NCBI GenBank assembly: GCA_039714795.1
Contig: JBDLIP010000003.1
Span: 1-37,677 of the forward strand
Source: Pseudomonadota bacterium
GTDB taxonomy: Bacteria > Pseudomonadota > Alphaproteobacteria > JAGOMX01
Direction: 5' to 3'
DNA length: 37,677 bases
In this document: positions 15,449 through 24,377 of the stretch, piece after piece
Numbering within the stretch: position 1 is the stretch's first letter
Layout: the number at the start of each line of letters is the position of its first letter
Notes under the pieces: generated by a model
The model's database searches: none
Told to the model about the DNA's origin: nothing
The model's input: the letters and a program-made list of their open reading frames with translations, nothing else
Program-made: the position numbers and the translations under genes

Positions 15449-16950
15449 CACTGGCGATCCTCTACATAGTCCACACATTTGGTCAAGGCGCTATCAAAGC
15501 GCAATTTGACTTTACCAATCGGCCCATGCCGCTGCTTGGCGATAATAACTTCGGTTATATTTGATACCTTATCCATACGCGCTTGCCACTCGGCATGCTT
15601 TTCCGTATCTTCCTCTGGCTGCTTGCGGGATTCATAATATTCTTCACGATAAATAAACATCACCACGTCAGCATCTTGCTCAATAGTTCCTGAATCCCTG
15701 AGATCTGCCAACTGAGGTCGCTTGTCATCTCTTTGCTCGACTGCACGCGAAAGCTGTGACAGCGCAAAAACCGGCACATTAAGTTCTTTGGCCAAGGCCT
15801 TAAGACTTCTGGTAATATCGGAAATCTCTTGTACGCGGTTTTCCGCGCGGCGCCCAGCCGACCCTTGCAGCAGTTGCAAATAGTCAACCACAATCATGCC
15901 CAAACCCTTTTGCCGCATTAACCGGCGTGCACGGGTGCGCAATGCCGAAACACTTAAGGCTGGAGTATCATCAATAAACAGGGGAACTTCACTTAAGTTG
16001 CGACTAACTTCGATAAACTTTGGAAAATCCGACTCCGAGACAGCGCCACGGCGAATCTTATCCGAGGCAACCCCCGATTCTTGTGCCAACAAACGAGTAG
16101 CTAATTGTTCTGCGGACATTTCTAGAGAAAAGAAAGCCACATGTGCCCCTTCGTTGCCCTTCAGTGCCGCCTGGGCTGCATTAAATGCGATATTCATTGC
16201 AAACGCCGTTTTACCCATCGACGGACGCCCAGCCAAAATTATCAAATCAGATGGGTGCAACCCCCCTAATTTGAGATTGATATCTTTAAATCCTGTAGTC
16301 ACACCAACCACATGGCTGTCCCGCTTAAAGGCCACCTCAGCCATACTCACTGCCTCAGACATCGCATCTTCAAGACTGGTAAAGCCCCGATCCAGGGAAC
16401 CAATGGTTGAAAGGTCAAACAATTTTTGCTCAGCCGCTTCCATTTGCTCAACTGCATCGCTCTCTAAATCTTGATTATACGCCTCATTGACGACATCTTC
16501 GCCAAAGGTAATTAATTGCCGGCGATAGTAAAGATCACGAATCGTAATTGCATACGAGCGAGCATTAATGATGCTGACCACCGAATCTGCTAGCTGGATC
16601 AAATATTTTGCCCCGCCAATGTCTTCCAGAGCTGCGTCTTGATCAAAATAATCCTTTAGGGTAATCGGGTCAGCGATATGCCCGCGTTCAATAAGACGTC
16701 GAATGGCACTGTAGATCCGCCCATGCACGGCATCGGCAAAATGTTCTGGTTGTAAAATTTCATCAATTGTCTCGTGACAAGCATTGTTATGAAACAAAGC
16801 CCCCAACAACGCCTGCTCAGCCTCATAGTTACAAGGTAGCCTACGACCAACTTCAAGCGCCAACGGCTCCTGCCGCTCATCCGAAACCAGCGGCTGCTCT
16901 GGTGGCTCAGGCGTTTCTTCGTTTGTATTGACGGCTTGCACTTGACTCAT
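15448..16950 (-). CDS. dnaB: Replicative DNA helicase DnaB
   Basis: The 500-aa protein has the DnaB N-terminal domain (NYEAEQALLGALFHNNACHETI) and the RecA-like C-terminal domain with Walker A AGRPSMGKTAFAMN (about 242-255). Walker B-type IVVDYLQLL, the SRAVEQRDDKRP stretch, SGTIEQDADVVMFIYREEYY and the final arginine-rich motif AKQRHGPIGKVKL complete it. It unwinds DNA at the fork and loads with DnaC/DnaA-type partners. It is the first gene of the seven-gene minus-strand operon and its 5' side faces the divergent hfq. No intein is seen. Confidence 0.97.
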   Translation of the reverse strand: MSQVQAVNTNEETPEPPEQPLVSDERQEPLALEVGRRLPCNYEAEQALLGALFHNNACHETIDEILQPEHFADAVHGRIYSAIRRLIERGHIADPITLKDYFDQDAALEDIGGAKYLIQLADSVVSIINARSYAITIRDLYYRRQLITFGEDVVNEAYNQDLESDAVEQMEAAEQKLFDLSTIGSLDRGFTSLEDAMSEAVSMAEVAFKRDSHVVGVTTGFKDINLKLGGLHPSDLIILAGRPSMGKTAFAMNIAFNAAQAALKGNEGAHVAFFSLEMSAEQLATRLLAQESGVASDKIRRGAVSESDFPKFIEVSRNLSEVPLFIDDTPALSVSALRTRARRLMRQKGLGMIVVDYLQLLQGSAGRRAENRVQEISDITRSLKALAKELNVPVFALSQLSRAVEQRDDKRPQLADLRDSGTIEQDADVVMFIYREEYYESRKQPEEDTEKHAEWQARMDKVSNITEVIIAKQRHGPIGKVKLRFDSALTKCVDYVEDRQ

Positions 16951-17355
16951 AAAAAAAACCTTATGGCTTCAACCACTGACTCTTGAGGAATAACTCCTTT
17001 AATTTTTACGACCAACACACGCAGGGGTCAAGGGCTGTTTTATAGATTCAGTGCTTAAGTAGCTAACTGACCGCTCCAGAGGCCGATTGAGTATAATTTT
17101 GAAAAAACAAGCTATTTTTCCTTGTTTTTTTACATCCTTATCGGATACAATCGGATCGATAATTGAAGCAATAACGACGATACAAAATATTTGGGAAAAT
17201 TAGGTATGACCTTAAAAAAAATCAGAGACGGACAAGATATCTTGTTGACAAATTCCACAATTTACATTAATTGTTTATCTATAGTTCTTTTATTAGAATA
17301 GTAGTTGGACATGATCACATGTCCTTTTAAACAAAAATATTAGGAGAGTAACAAA
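16951..17355. other. Divergent dnaB/hfq spacer (405 bp)
   Basis: No gene is seen. An AT-rich perfect 10-bp inverted repeat, AAAAAACAAG / CTTGTTTTTT, is at 17102-17111 and 17121-17130. A consensus -35 TTGACA lies at 17245-17250, but I find no good -10 at 16-18 bp (TAATTG is the best placed). AGGAGAG at 17343-17349 is the hfq ribosome-binding site. Promoters for both operons presumably lie here. Confidence 0.55.
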
Positions 17356-17628
17356 ATGGCATCAGAAAAGCAGGCCAATCTTCAAGACATATTTCTAAAC
17401 CATCTCAGAAAAGGGAAGGCCCCAGTCACAATTTTCCTTGTCAACGGTGTGAAATTACAAGGCATCGTGACTTGGTTCGACAATTTTTCCGTTCTACTAA
17501 GACGTGACGGACACTCACAATTAGTTTATAAAAGCGCCATCTCAACTGTTATGCCGCTTAACCCAATTAAACTATTTGAAGAAGAAGAGACTGGAACAAC
17601 CTCTCAAGATTCTGAAGCTAATCAGTAA
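17356..17628 (+). CDS. hfq: RNA chaperone Hfq
   Basis: The 90-aa Sm-like protein begins with [26 protein letters not shown]; in parts, the Sm1 motif spans about 9-55 with the proximal-face residues, and the Sm2 motif is [10 protein letters not shown] (family YKHAIST). [12 protein letters not shown] is typical. Hexameric Hfq pairs small RNAs with mRNAs. A strong AGGAGAG Shine-Dalgarno precedes the ATG. The acidic tail (EEEETG) is short, as in other alphaproteobacteria. hflX follows after 15 bp, the classic hfq-hflX operon. Confidence 0.97.
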   Translation: MASEKQANLQDIFLNHLRKGKAPVTIFLVNGVKLQGIVTWFDNFSVLLRRDGHSQLVYKSAISTVMPLNPIKLFEEEETGTTSQDSEANQ

Positions 17629-17643
17629 TGGTTTAAGGAGATC

Positions 17644-18930
17644 GTGAGTGATTCAACTACAAATATAGCACTCATCCTCCACCCTGATTTCAGGCACATC
17701 AAGGGTCATGCGCGCAGCGTGTATGACCCTTCTTTTCAGCTACAAGAAGCAGTTGGCCTGGCTCGAGCCATCAATTTAGATGTCATCGATGCCACAGTAT
17801 TGCCAATCCGCTCTCTTAAGCCCAACAGTCTTTTTGGCACCGGTGTGATCCAACGTTACAAGGTGTACATCCATGATCAAGACATCAAACTTGTTATAAT
17901 TGATGCACCGCTAACCCCAATTCAACAACGCAATCTTGAGCGTAAGTGGTCCTGCAAAGTCATTGACCGAACTGGTCTCATTCTTGAAATTTTCGGCGAG
18001 CGGGCTCGTACAGCTGAAGGTAAATTGCAGGTAGAACTTGCAGCCCTGACCTACCAACGTAGTCGTTTGGTACGATCATGGACCCACCTAGAGCGACAAC
18101 GTGGCAGTCTTGGCTTTGTCGGAGGTCCTGGAGAAACCCAGTTGGAGGTAGACCGCAGGCTAATTGATGAACGCATTGGCCGCTTAAAAAAGCAATTGAC
18201 TGGCGTAAAGCGCACCCGAGAACTACACCGAAAATCACGGCAATCGGTTCCCTACCCCGTTGTGGCTCTGGTGGGATACACCAATGCTGGTAAATCCACA
18301 CTGTTTAATGCCCTCACCCAATCAGAAGTTATGGCCGAGGATATTCTGTTTGCCACTCTTGATCCAACCATGCGATCACTCAAATTACCTTCTGGTAGAA
18401 AGGTAATTCTATCCGATACAGTGGGGTTTATCTCGGACCTGCCGACGCAGTTGGTCATGGCATTTCGGGCCACCTTAGAGGAAGTTAAAGGCGCTGATCT
18501 GTTGCTGCACGTTCGCGATATTTCTCATCCACATACGGATATGCAATGCAAAGAAGTCTTCAACGTGCTCCATGAACTTGGCATCAAGGATACCTTGGAA
18601 GAAAATGCCATCGAAGTCTTAAACAAAATCGATCAACTCAAGGAAGAAGAACAAGAGTACATCTACCCAAAAGAAAATAGCATTCCTTTATCGGCCCTGA
18701 AACGAGAAGGACTTACCGCGCTACTGCATGCCATTGACCGTGCCTTAGCCCGCGATGAAATTATCCATGAGTTTACGGTTGACCTGCATGATGGCGCCGC
18801 CTTTGCCTGGTTGCACGCACACGGAGATGTGATTGCCCGTACGGATGATAATACGGTTGCAATGGTAACGGTTAAAATGAATCCAAGTGATATACAACGG
18901 TTTAAGAAATTGTTTGATGTGAAGGGATGA
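17644..18930 (+). CDS. hflX: Ribosome-associated GTPase HflX
   Basis: The 428-aa protein starts with GTG at 17644, with AAGGAG 6 nt upstream. The N-terminal HflX domain includes KPNSLFGTGVIQRYK and the glycine-rich GGPGETQLEVDRR linker. The G domain carries G1 GYTNAGKSTL (about 215), G3 DTVGFISDLP and G4 NKID. A C-terminal beta-rich domain of about 60 aa follows. HflX binds the 50S subunit and splits stalled ribosomes, notably after heat stress. It is co-transcribed with hfq. No terminator is obvious before the convergent DUF502 gene. Confidence 0.95.
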   Translation: MSDSTTNIALILHPDFRHIKGHARSVYDPSFQLQEAVGLARAINLDVIDATVLPIRSLKPNSLFGTGVIQRYKVYIHDQDIKLVIIDAPLTPIQQRNLERKWSCKVIDRTGLILEIFGERARTAEGKLQVELAALTYQRSRLVRSWTHLERQRGSLGFVGGPGETQLEVDRRLIDERIGRLKKQLTGVKRTRELHRKSRQSVPYPVVALVGYTNAGKSTLFNALTQSEVMAEDILFATLDPTMRSLKLPSGRKVILSDTVGFISDLPTQLVMAFRATLEEVKGADLLLHVRDISHPHTDMQCKEVFNVLHELGIKDTLEENAIEVLNKIDQLKEEEQEYIYPKENSIPLSALKREGLTALLHAIDRALARDEIIHEFTVDLHDGAAFAWLHAHGDVIARTDDNTVAMVTVKMNPSDIQRFKKLFDVKG

Positions 18931-18980
18931 TTAATACGAACCCCAGAATTCAGACCACTGAAATTAACTGAAACAAACGT

Positions 18981-19664
18981 TCAAGATTTTTTTGCCTCTT
19001 CCCCCTTCTTCGCATCCACCACCACCTTTTGCTTTGGCGTGATGATACCAGCAGATACCACCATTTTGATGCCATCTTCCACTGACATATCTAGCACCTG
19101 CACTTCGCTTTTGGGAATAAATAACAAAAATCCAGATGTTGGATTGGGGGTGGTTGGCAGGAAAACATTGATCACTTCATCTTCGGTATCCTGTTGCACT
19201 TCACCTGTGGTGGTGCCTGTGACAAAACCCAGCGACCAAATTCCGCGCCTAGGGTATTCTACCAGTGCTACTTGCCGAAAACTCATGGAATCTCGGCTTA
19301 AAACCGTTTCAAACACCTGCTTAATGGCCCCATAAATGTTACGCACAATAGGCATTTGTTCAACAATACGCTCACCAATGCGAATAATTAAACGCCCAAA
19401 GAAGCCAGCAGCAATTGCACCAATAAAGGTCAATCCGACAACGGCAATGATCAATCCCAAACCGGGAATATCAAAAGGAAGGTAGTACCCTAGCAAATAA
19501 TGCTCAGGAATGATGGCCTTGACCAGGTTATCGGCAAACCGCACCACTAACAAAACAAAATATATCGTAAGAGACACAGGAGCTGCCACTAAAACCCCTG
19601 CAAAGAAATAGCCTCGAAGGCGCCCCATCAGGGTTATCTCGTGTTTCTCAAATGATTTGCTCAT
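18981..19664 (-). CDS. DUF502 membrane protein
   Basis: The 227-aa protein has the DUF502 pattern: LRGYFFAGVLVAAPVSLTIY with a first helix at about 16-42, a second helix at about 66-92 (IPGLGLIIAVVGLTFIGAIA), GRLIIRIGERIVEQMPIVRNIYG spread over 92-115, then a soluble beta-rich part with VEYPRRGIWSLGFVTG and PTTPNPTSGFLLF. The function is unknown; the family is widespread in alphaproteobacteria. A GGAGAAA Shine-Dalgarno precedes the ATG. It stands alone between hflX and a repeat-filled spacer. Confidence 0.88.
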   Translation of the reverse strand: MSKSFEKHEITLMGRLRGYFFAGVLVAAPVSLTIYFVLLVVRFADNLVKAIIPEHYLLGYYLPFDIPGLGLIIAVVGLTFIGAIAAGFFGRLIIRIGERIVEQMPIVRNIYGAIKQVFETVLSRDSMSFRQVALVEYPRRGIWSLGFVTGTTTGEVQQDTEDEVINVFLPTTPNPTSGFLLFIPKSEVQVLDMSVEDGIKMVVSAGIITPKQKVVVDAKKGEEAKKS

Positions 19665-19700
19665 GTATATTTCTCCAGTACTGATTCGAACTGAGCTTTT

Positions 19701-19745
19701 GGGATGACGGCTCGCAGAAGGAAAGCCCCCTTATCTAAAACTTAG
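19701..19745. repeat. Family C module, copy near 19.7 kb
   Basis: GATGACGGCTCGCAG is followed about 20 bp later by CTTATCTAAAACTTAGAT, the same pairing of motifs as at 25789-25866 and 37438-37490. It directly precedes family B copy B4. Confidence 0.65.
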
Positions 19746-19757
19746 ATCGAGTTACAC

Positions 19758-19877
19758 TATAATCTCGTGCAATCAAAACCTCTAGTTTAATGATAGCTGC
19801 CAGCTTGCAGTTTACTTGGGTAAATTGAACACTTCGAGCGTATCAGGAAACAGAGGGTTTGATTTCACTTCAGTACA
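19758..19877 (-). repeat. Family B palindromic element, copy B4 (full length, inverted)
   Basis: The 120-bp copy is in reverse orientation to B1/B2. It opens TATAATCTCGTGCAATC and ends GATTTCACTTCAGTA. It lies upstream of trkA. Confidence 0.87.
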
Positions 19878-19961
19878 AAAGATAACAAACCTACAGGAAA
19901 TTAGCCAGGTCTTCGCCATTTGTGCTAGCATTATAACATTGGATAAAAGCAAGGATGCGGT

Positions 19962-21341
19962 ATGAAAATTATCGTGTGTGGTGCTGGAAATGTCGGATTT
20001 AGCATTGCTAGCTACCTGGAAAAGTACGACAACGACATCGTCGTTATTGACCAATCAGAGGAACTGGTCCGGCGCATCAGTGACCGGCACGATATCCAGG
20101 GCATTTGCGGCTATGCTTCTGATCCCAGTATCTTAACCCGTGCAGGTGCTGCTGAAGCTGACCTTATTATTGCAGTCACGCACCATGACGAAGTTAATAT
20201 GGTCGCTTGCGAAGTGGCCCACGCCCTTTTCAATGTTCCCACCAAGATTGCCCGCATTCGCAACCAGGCCTACCTTGATCCACAATGGGTGCATCTGTTT
20301 GATGATTTCAACCTTAGCATTGATGTCACCATTTCTCCTGAAATTGAAGTAGCACGCTCGATTGGACAAAGCCTCTCGGTGCCTGGGGTTTTTCGAGTTA
20401 GCCCACTTGTGGATGGCCTTGTCAATATCATCGGCGTCAAATGTACCCTAGACACCCCTATTATCAACACTCCCATTACTCACATCACCAGCATTTTTCC
20501 AGAAGCGGAAATGCGGGTGGTTGCCATTAACCGCCCAACTCACTCATTTCTCCCCAATGACAAAGAAACATTACTCCCTGGAGACGAAGTTCTGTTTGCT
20601 GTCAGTCATGACAAAGTGGTTGAAGCGTTGAAAGCTTTTGGACAATACGAAACAGATAAACGACGCGTCATTATAGTTGGCGCAGGTAACGTTGGCTTGT
20701 CTCTGGCACAAAATTTGGAAGACTTGTTGCCTGACCTTGACGTACGCATCATTGAAAAGTTAAAAAATCGTGCGCGAGAGATTTCCAAATACCTCACGGA
20801 TACACTCGTCCTACATGGTGATGCCCTTGACAGCGAGGTCCTAGAAGAAGCAGGAGTTGAAAACACTGACACCATTGTAGCTGTGACCGAAGATGACAAG
20901 GTCAACACTCTAACCTCACTTCTTGCTAAGCGATCTGGGGCCAAAAGAGCGGTTGCCTTGGTCAACAATACCGCCTCACATCCTTTGGTTACCTCACTTG
21001 GAGTAGACGCTATTATTAGCCCAAAAGAGATTACTGTCTCCAGTATCTTAGAACACGTCCGTAGAGGGCATATCCGATCGATTCATATCCTTAAGCAAGG
21101 ATTTGCAGAAATTTTTGAAGGCGAAATCCAAGAAAACTCAAGCCTTACTGGGGCTTCTCTGCTTGATATTGAAATCCCCGGCAAAGTCCTTCTGGCAGCG
21201 ATTGTCCGAGACCGTACTGTTCTCATGCCCTCAGCCAACATCACTCTACAACTGAATGACCGTATTGTACTGGTTGTTGCCAGCGAATCCATTATAGAAA
21301 CTGAAAAACTGTTCTCGACACGGTTGGAGTATTTTCGGTAA
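19962..21341 (+). CDS. trkA: Trk potassium uptake NAD-binding regulatory protein TrkA
   Basis: The 459-aa peripheral membrane protein gates the TrkH/TrkG potassium channel. It has two RCK units: Rossmann motifs GAGNVGFSIA (residues 7-16) and GAGNVGLSLA (about 239-248), each followed by its RCK-C subdomain. VIDQSEE and RIIEKLKNRA mark the nucleotide-ribose positions. Full length and intact. No trkH is in the window. The ribosome-binding site is weak (AAGGAT, 5 nt upstream). It is followed by a large palindrome that may terminate it. Confidence 0.94.
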   Translation: MKIIVCGAGNVGFSIASYLEKYDNDIVVIDQSEELVRRISDRHDIQGICGYASDPSILTRAGAAEADLIIAVTHHDEVNMVACEVAHALFNVPTKIARIRNQAYLDPQWVHLFDDFNLSIDVTISPEIEVARSIGQSLSVPGVFRVSPLVDGLVNIIGVKCTLDTPIINTPITHITSIFPEAEMRVVAINRPTHSFLPNDKETLLPGDEVLFAVSHDKVVEALKAFGQYETDKRRVIIVGAGNVGLSLAQNLEDLLPDLDVRIIEKLKNRAREISKYLTDTLVLHGDALDSEVLEEAGVENTDTIVAVTEDDKVNTLTSLLAKRSGAKRAVALVNNTASHPLVTSLGVDAIISPKEITVSSILEHVRRGHIRSIHILKQGFAEIFEGEIQENSSLTGASLLDIEIPGKVLLAAIVRDRTVLMPSANITLQLNDRIVLVVASESIIETEKLFSTRLEYFR

Positions 21342-21390
21342 ACCTCTCTTATCTGATGACAATTATACTGAAAACTGATTTCACAATATT

Positions 21391-21427
21391 TTGTGTAAAT
21401 CAGGAGTTCAACTCCAGATTTACACAA
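21391..21427. terminator. 37-bp near-perfect palindrome after trkA, probable hairpin terminator
   Basis: TTGTGTAAATC pairs with GATTTACACAA (11 bp), then after an A/A mismatch GGAGTT pairs with AACTCC. Six bases on, a short T-rich stretch (TATTTTTAT) follows on the plus strand, so termination of trkA is plausible. An operator or repeat function for the downstream ATPase gene is an alternative, because the T-run is displaced. Confidence 0.55.
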
Positions 21428-21469
21428 GTTGTATTTTTATGTTAGAGTGAGGTTTCGCTTCATCCAAAC

Positions 21470-22651
21470 ATGTATGAGCAAATCGCTATGTTTTATCGTC
21501 AAATGAGTACAGAACTCAAATCAATGGCCAAGCAATACCCTGTAATCACAGTGACTGGCCCACGGCAATCGGGCAAAACGACACTGGTCAAACAGATATT
21601 TGCACACAAACCTTATGCGAATTTAGAGGCTTTAGGCACTCGAGAACTTGCAGAAACAGATCCCATCGGTTTTATGGATCGCTATCCGCATGGAGCTATT
21701 ATTGATGAAATTCAGCGATGCCCTAAGTTGCTATCTGAAATTCAAGTGCGTGTCGATGCAGCTAATAACAAAGGCATGTTCATCCTCACGGGAAGCCATC
21801 AGGTCGAATTACATAGTGCAATTTCACAGTCCTTAGCTGGACGCACCTCCATTTTGCATTTGCTGCCTATGAGCATGGAAGAACTCGCAAATGAACAAAT
21901 TCACTTCCGTTTAGATGAGATTCTTTATCAAGGTTGTTTTCCGGGAATTTATGATGATCAACTCAACCCAACAAAAGCCTATAGCAGTTATGTACAAACG
22001 TACCTTGAGCGCGATTTACGGCAAATGATAGAGGTGAAAAACTTACAGCTGTTTCAAAAATTTCTAAAATTATGCGCTGGCCGTATTGGACAAATTTTCA
22101 ACAGAGAAAGTTTAGCAAATGAGGTTGGGATCACTTCAAAAACAGTCTCTTACTGGATTTCAATTCTTGAAGCCTCTTATATCATCTTTCTACTGCCCCC
22201 CTATTTTGAGAATTTTGGCAAACGTGCGATTAAATCTTCCAAAATCTATTTTACCGATGTTGGATTGGCTGCGTTCTTGCTTGGCATTGAACAGATTTCA
22301 CAAATGGAAAGGGACCCCTTAAGAGGCCACCTCTTTGAAAATTTGATTATCCTCGAACTCATGAAGTGGAGGTGGAACCAAGGACTGGAACATCGACTAT
22401 ATTTCTACCGAGATTCCCATCACAACGAGATCGATATCATCTTCCAGCGTGGTCATGAATTGGTTCCCATCGAAATTAAATCAGCCAAAACTTTCAACTC
22501 CTCCTTTTTAAAAGGCCTTTTGTTATTTAAAGAGCTAACCGGTAAACGCTGCCAAGACCCCTGCTTGATCTATACAGGCACAGATGAACAAATGGTTAAG
22601 GGGATAAAACTGGTCAATTACTCCCGGGCTGCAACCACACTATATCCTTAA
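21470..22651 (+). CDS. AAA-type ATPase with C-terminal DUF4143 domain
   Basis: The 393-aa protein has Walker A TGPRQSGKTTLV (about 30-41), Walker B GAIIDEIQRCP and sensor-like FILTGSHQ. After SLAGRTSILHLLPMS comes the DUF4143 region with a winged-helix-like segment (LANEVGITSKTVSYWI). The end, HNEIDIIFQRGHELVPIEIKSAKTF, has a PD-(D/E)XK-like ExK arrangement. Such ATPases are common and horizontally mobile, but their role is unknown. Start choice is uncertain: ATGs at 21470, 21488 and 21503 are all possible and none has a clear Shine-Dalgarno; family members usually begin near the third. Confidence 0.85.
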   Translation: MYEQIAMFYRQMSTELKSMAKQYPVITVTGPRQSGKTTLVKQIFAHKPYANLEALGTRELAETDPIGFMDRYPHGAIIDEIQRCPKLLSEIQVRVDAANNKGMFILTGSHQVELHSAISQSLAGRTSILHLLPMSMEELANEQIHFRLDEILYQGCFPGIYDDQLNPTKAYSSYVQTYLERDLRQMIEVKNLQLFQKFLKLCAGRIGQIFNRESLANEVGITSKTVSYWISILEASYIIFLLPPYFENFGKRAIKSSKIYFTDVGLAAFLLGIEQISQMERDPLRGHLFENLIILELMKWRWNQGLEHRLYFYRDSHHNEIDIIFQRGHELVPIEIKSAKTFNSSFLKGLLLFKELTGKRCQDPCLIYTGTDEQMVKGIKLVNYSRAATTLYP

Positions 22652-22748
22652 GGAATACAACTGGGATTAATTTACCGGTTTTAGCCCTTTTGCAACGCCA
22701 ATATTCCAAATCTCGGTATGCTGTACAAAAAAATGCAAAGTATCCTTG

Positions 22749-24068
22749 ATGACCAAACCACCCAAATCTTCTCTATGGCAGCAAGCCTACGAGCTTGCTT
22801 GTGCTGAACGAGATCGGCGCAGAAAGCTGTCCCAAAAATATGACTGGAGCAAGCACGCCCGCAGCAACCAACTTCCACCTCCTGGTAAATGGCACACCTG
22901 GTTGATTCTAGCCGGTCGTGGATTTGGAAAAACCAGAACTGGCGCCGAAACTATCCGGCAGTGGGTGCAACAAGGAACCGCTAAGCGTATTGCCTTGCTA
23001 GGACACACCCAAGCTGATGTTCGCAGCGTCATGATAGAAGGTGAAAGCGGACTACTGTCCGTCTTTCCAGAAAACAAACAACCCAAATACTCGCCTGCAA
23101 CCGGGAAAGTCCTCTGGAGTAATGGAGCCACAGCGAGCAGCTACAGCAGTGATGCCTACGAACACCTTCGAGGTCCTCAGTTCGACGCTGCTTGGGTGGA
23201 TGAGCTGGCCAAATTCACCTACGCCCAGGAAGCCTGGGATCAACTTTGTCTAACCTTAAGGATAGGCCTACAACCACGGGCTATTGTTACAACCACACCA
23301 CGCCCGATCCCACTTCTTTTTCAATTAGTAAAATCCCCATCTGTAGCCATAACACGCGGATCTACTTTCGATAACCAGGACAATCTATCACCTCGCTTCT
23401 TAGAGCACGTTCGTGAAAATTTCTCCGGCACACGCCTGGGCAACCAAGAACTCTTGGGTGAACTCCATGCAATGCAAGACAACACCCTCTGGCACCCAAA
23501 AATGTTTGCCTGCCATCGGGTCGCAACAGCAACTGAATTGACCAGAATCCTGGTAGCCATTGATCCTGCCGCCAGCAACTCAGAATCTAGCAATGAGACA
23601 GGTATCATTGTTGCCGGCGAAGGTGTTGACAGGCGCGGCTATGTCTTGGAAGATCTGAGTGGTCGAATGTCACCAACCCAATGGGGAACTGTGGCTATTG
23701 ATGCCTATAGAAGGCACCAAGCCGAGCAAATCATTGCTGAAGTAAATAACGGAGGCAATATGGTGACACAAGTTCTCAAAACCATTGATGCTGCTGTGGA
23801 CGTGAAATCTGTATATGCCCAACACAGCAAAACCACCCGCGCGGAACCTATTGCTGCCCTCTATGAACAAGGACGTATTTCCCACGTTGGATCTTTTACC
23901 ACGCTTGAAGAGCAATTATGCAACTACCAACCGGGCAAAAAAAACTGTGCCTCAGATCGCATGGACGCACTGGTCTGGGCGCTAACCGAACTATTTTTTG
24001 GATCCCCAAAGGATGATGCAGTTTCAGCGTTAGTGGTTTCTAGCGTTGATGCTCCACGTATATCTTAG
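22749..24068 (+). CDS. Phage/GTA-type terminase large subunit (orphan)
   Basis: The 439-aa DNA-packaging motor appears intact. The ATPase half has WLILAGRGFGKTRTGAETIR (Walker A, about residue 53 on), FDAAWVDELAKF (Walker B) and the coupling motif VTTTPRP. The nuclease half has VAIDPAASN, an EVNNGGNM segment and SDRMDALVWAL, which carry the metal-binding acidic residues of the RNase-H-like fold. QLPPPGKWHTW before the P-loop resembles alphaproteobacterial prophage and gene transfer agent (RcGTA g2-like) terminases. No portal, capsid or small terminase gene is near. The ATG at 22749 follows a TTG and lacks a clear Shine-Dalgarno. The stop codon abuts a family A tract. Confidence 0.88.
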   Translation: MTKPPKSSLWQQAYELACAERDRRRKLSQKYDWSKHARSNQLPPPGKWHTWLILAGRGFGKTRTGAETIRQWVQQGTAKRIALLGHTQADVRSVMIEGESGLLSVFPENKQPKYSPATGKVLWSNGATASSYSSDAYEHLRGPQFDAAWVDELAKFTYAQEAWDQLCLTLRIGLQPRAIVTTTPRPIPLLFQLVKSPSVAITRGSTFDNQDNLSPRFLEHVRENFSGTRLGNQELLGELHAMQDNTLWHPKMFACHRVATATELTRILVAIDPAASNSESSNETGIIVAGEGVDRRGYVLEDLSGRMSPTQWGTVAIDAYRRHQAEQIIAEVNNGGNMVTQVLKTIDAAVDVKSVYAQHSKTTRAEPIAALYEQGRISHVGSFTTLEEQLCNYQPGKKNCASDRMDALVWALTELFFGSPKDDAVSALVVSSVDAPRIS

Positions 24069-24190
24069 ATCAGAAATCAGAGGTCGGAAGTCAGAAGTCA
24101 GAGGTCAGAAGTCAGAGGTCAGAGGTCAGAAGTCAGAGGTCAGCGCAGCGTTTCAGCGCGGCGCTGCCTTGCTGACTTCTGACTCTTGTC
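24069..24190. repeat. Family A heptamer tracts with GC-rich core between convergent genes
   Basis: The left tract at 24069-24143 has about ten units of AGARGTC. A core with GCGCAGCGTTTCAGCGC and GGCGCTGCCTTGC follows, then a shorter inverted tract at 24169-24190. The element begins at the terminase stop and its right end codes for the last residues of ubiK. Transcribed from either side it would fold as a hairpin, so it might act as a bidirectional terminator. Confidence 0.85.
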
Positions 24191-24377
24191 GTGCTTTTTG
24201 TACCATGGCCTTCACCACTTCAAATTCTTCGCGGCTCACAAATCCAAACTCAGCGGCGCGCCGCTCAAGTCTTAGGCAAACCTTGCGTTTTATATCTTGG
24301 CGAATCTCAAGGCCAAGACCTAATAACCCCATACCAACTTTGGCTAAATCATCAAAAAGGCGGTGTTTCGTTTGCAT
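24153..24377 (-). CDS. ubiK: UbiK-family ubiquinone biosynthesis accessory factor with repeat-derived C-terminus
   Basis: The 74-aa protein starts at 24377, where GGAGG lies about 9 nt upstream. MQTKHRLFDDLAKVGMGLL and the following amphipathic helix, then RRAAEFGFVSREEFEVVKAM, match the UbiK/YqiC (BMFP) family. That family forms a coiled coil that supports the UbiJ/ubiquinone complex. Normal members end in a longer coiled coil. Here the helix is cut after QKARQE and finishes SEVSKAAPR, encoded by family A repeat and core. A larger frame to 24539 exists but lacks a suitable start. Confidence 0.82.
   Translation of the reverse strand: MQTKHRLFDDLAKVGMGLLGLGLEIRQDIKRKVCLRLERRAAEFGFVSREEFEVVKAMVQKARQESEVSKAAPR

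Noticed and set aside
17245-17273. Promoter for hfq with TTGACA
   Set aside because: The -35 is perfect, but no acceptable -10 lies at 16-18 bp, so it is mentioned only in the spacer entry.
19680-19700. GTTCGAATC on the minus strand as a tRNA T-loop
   Set aside because: Flanking bases do not form a 5-bp T stem, and no anticodon arm or acceptor stem is present.
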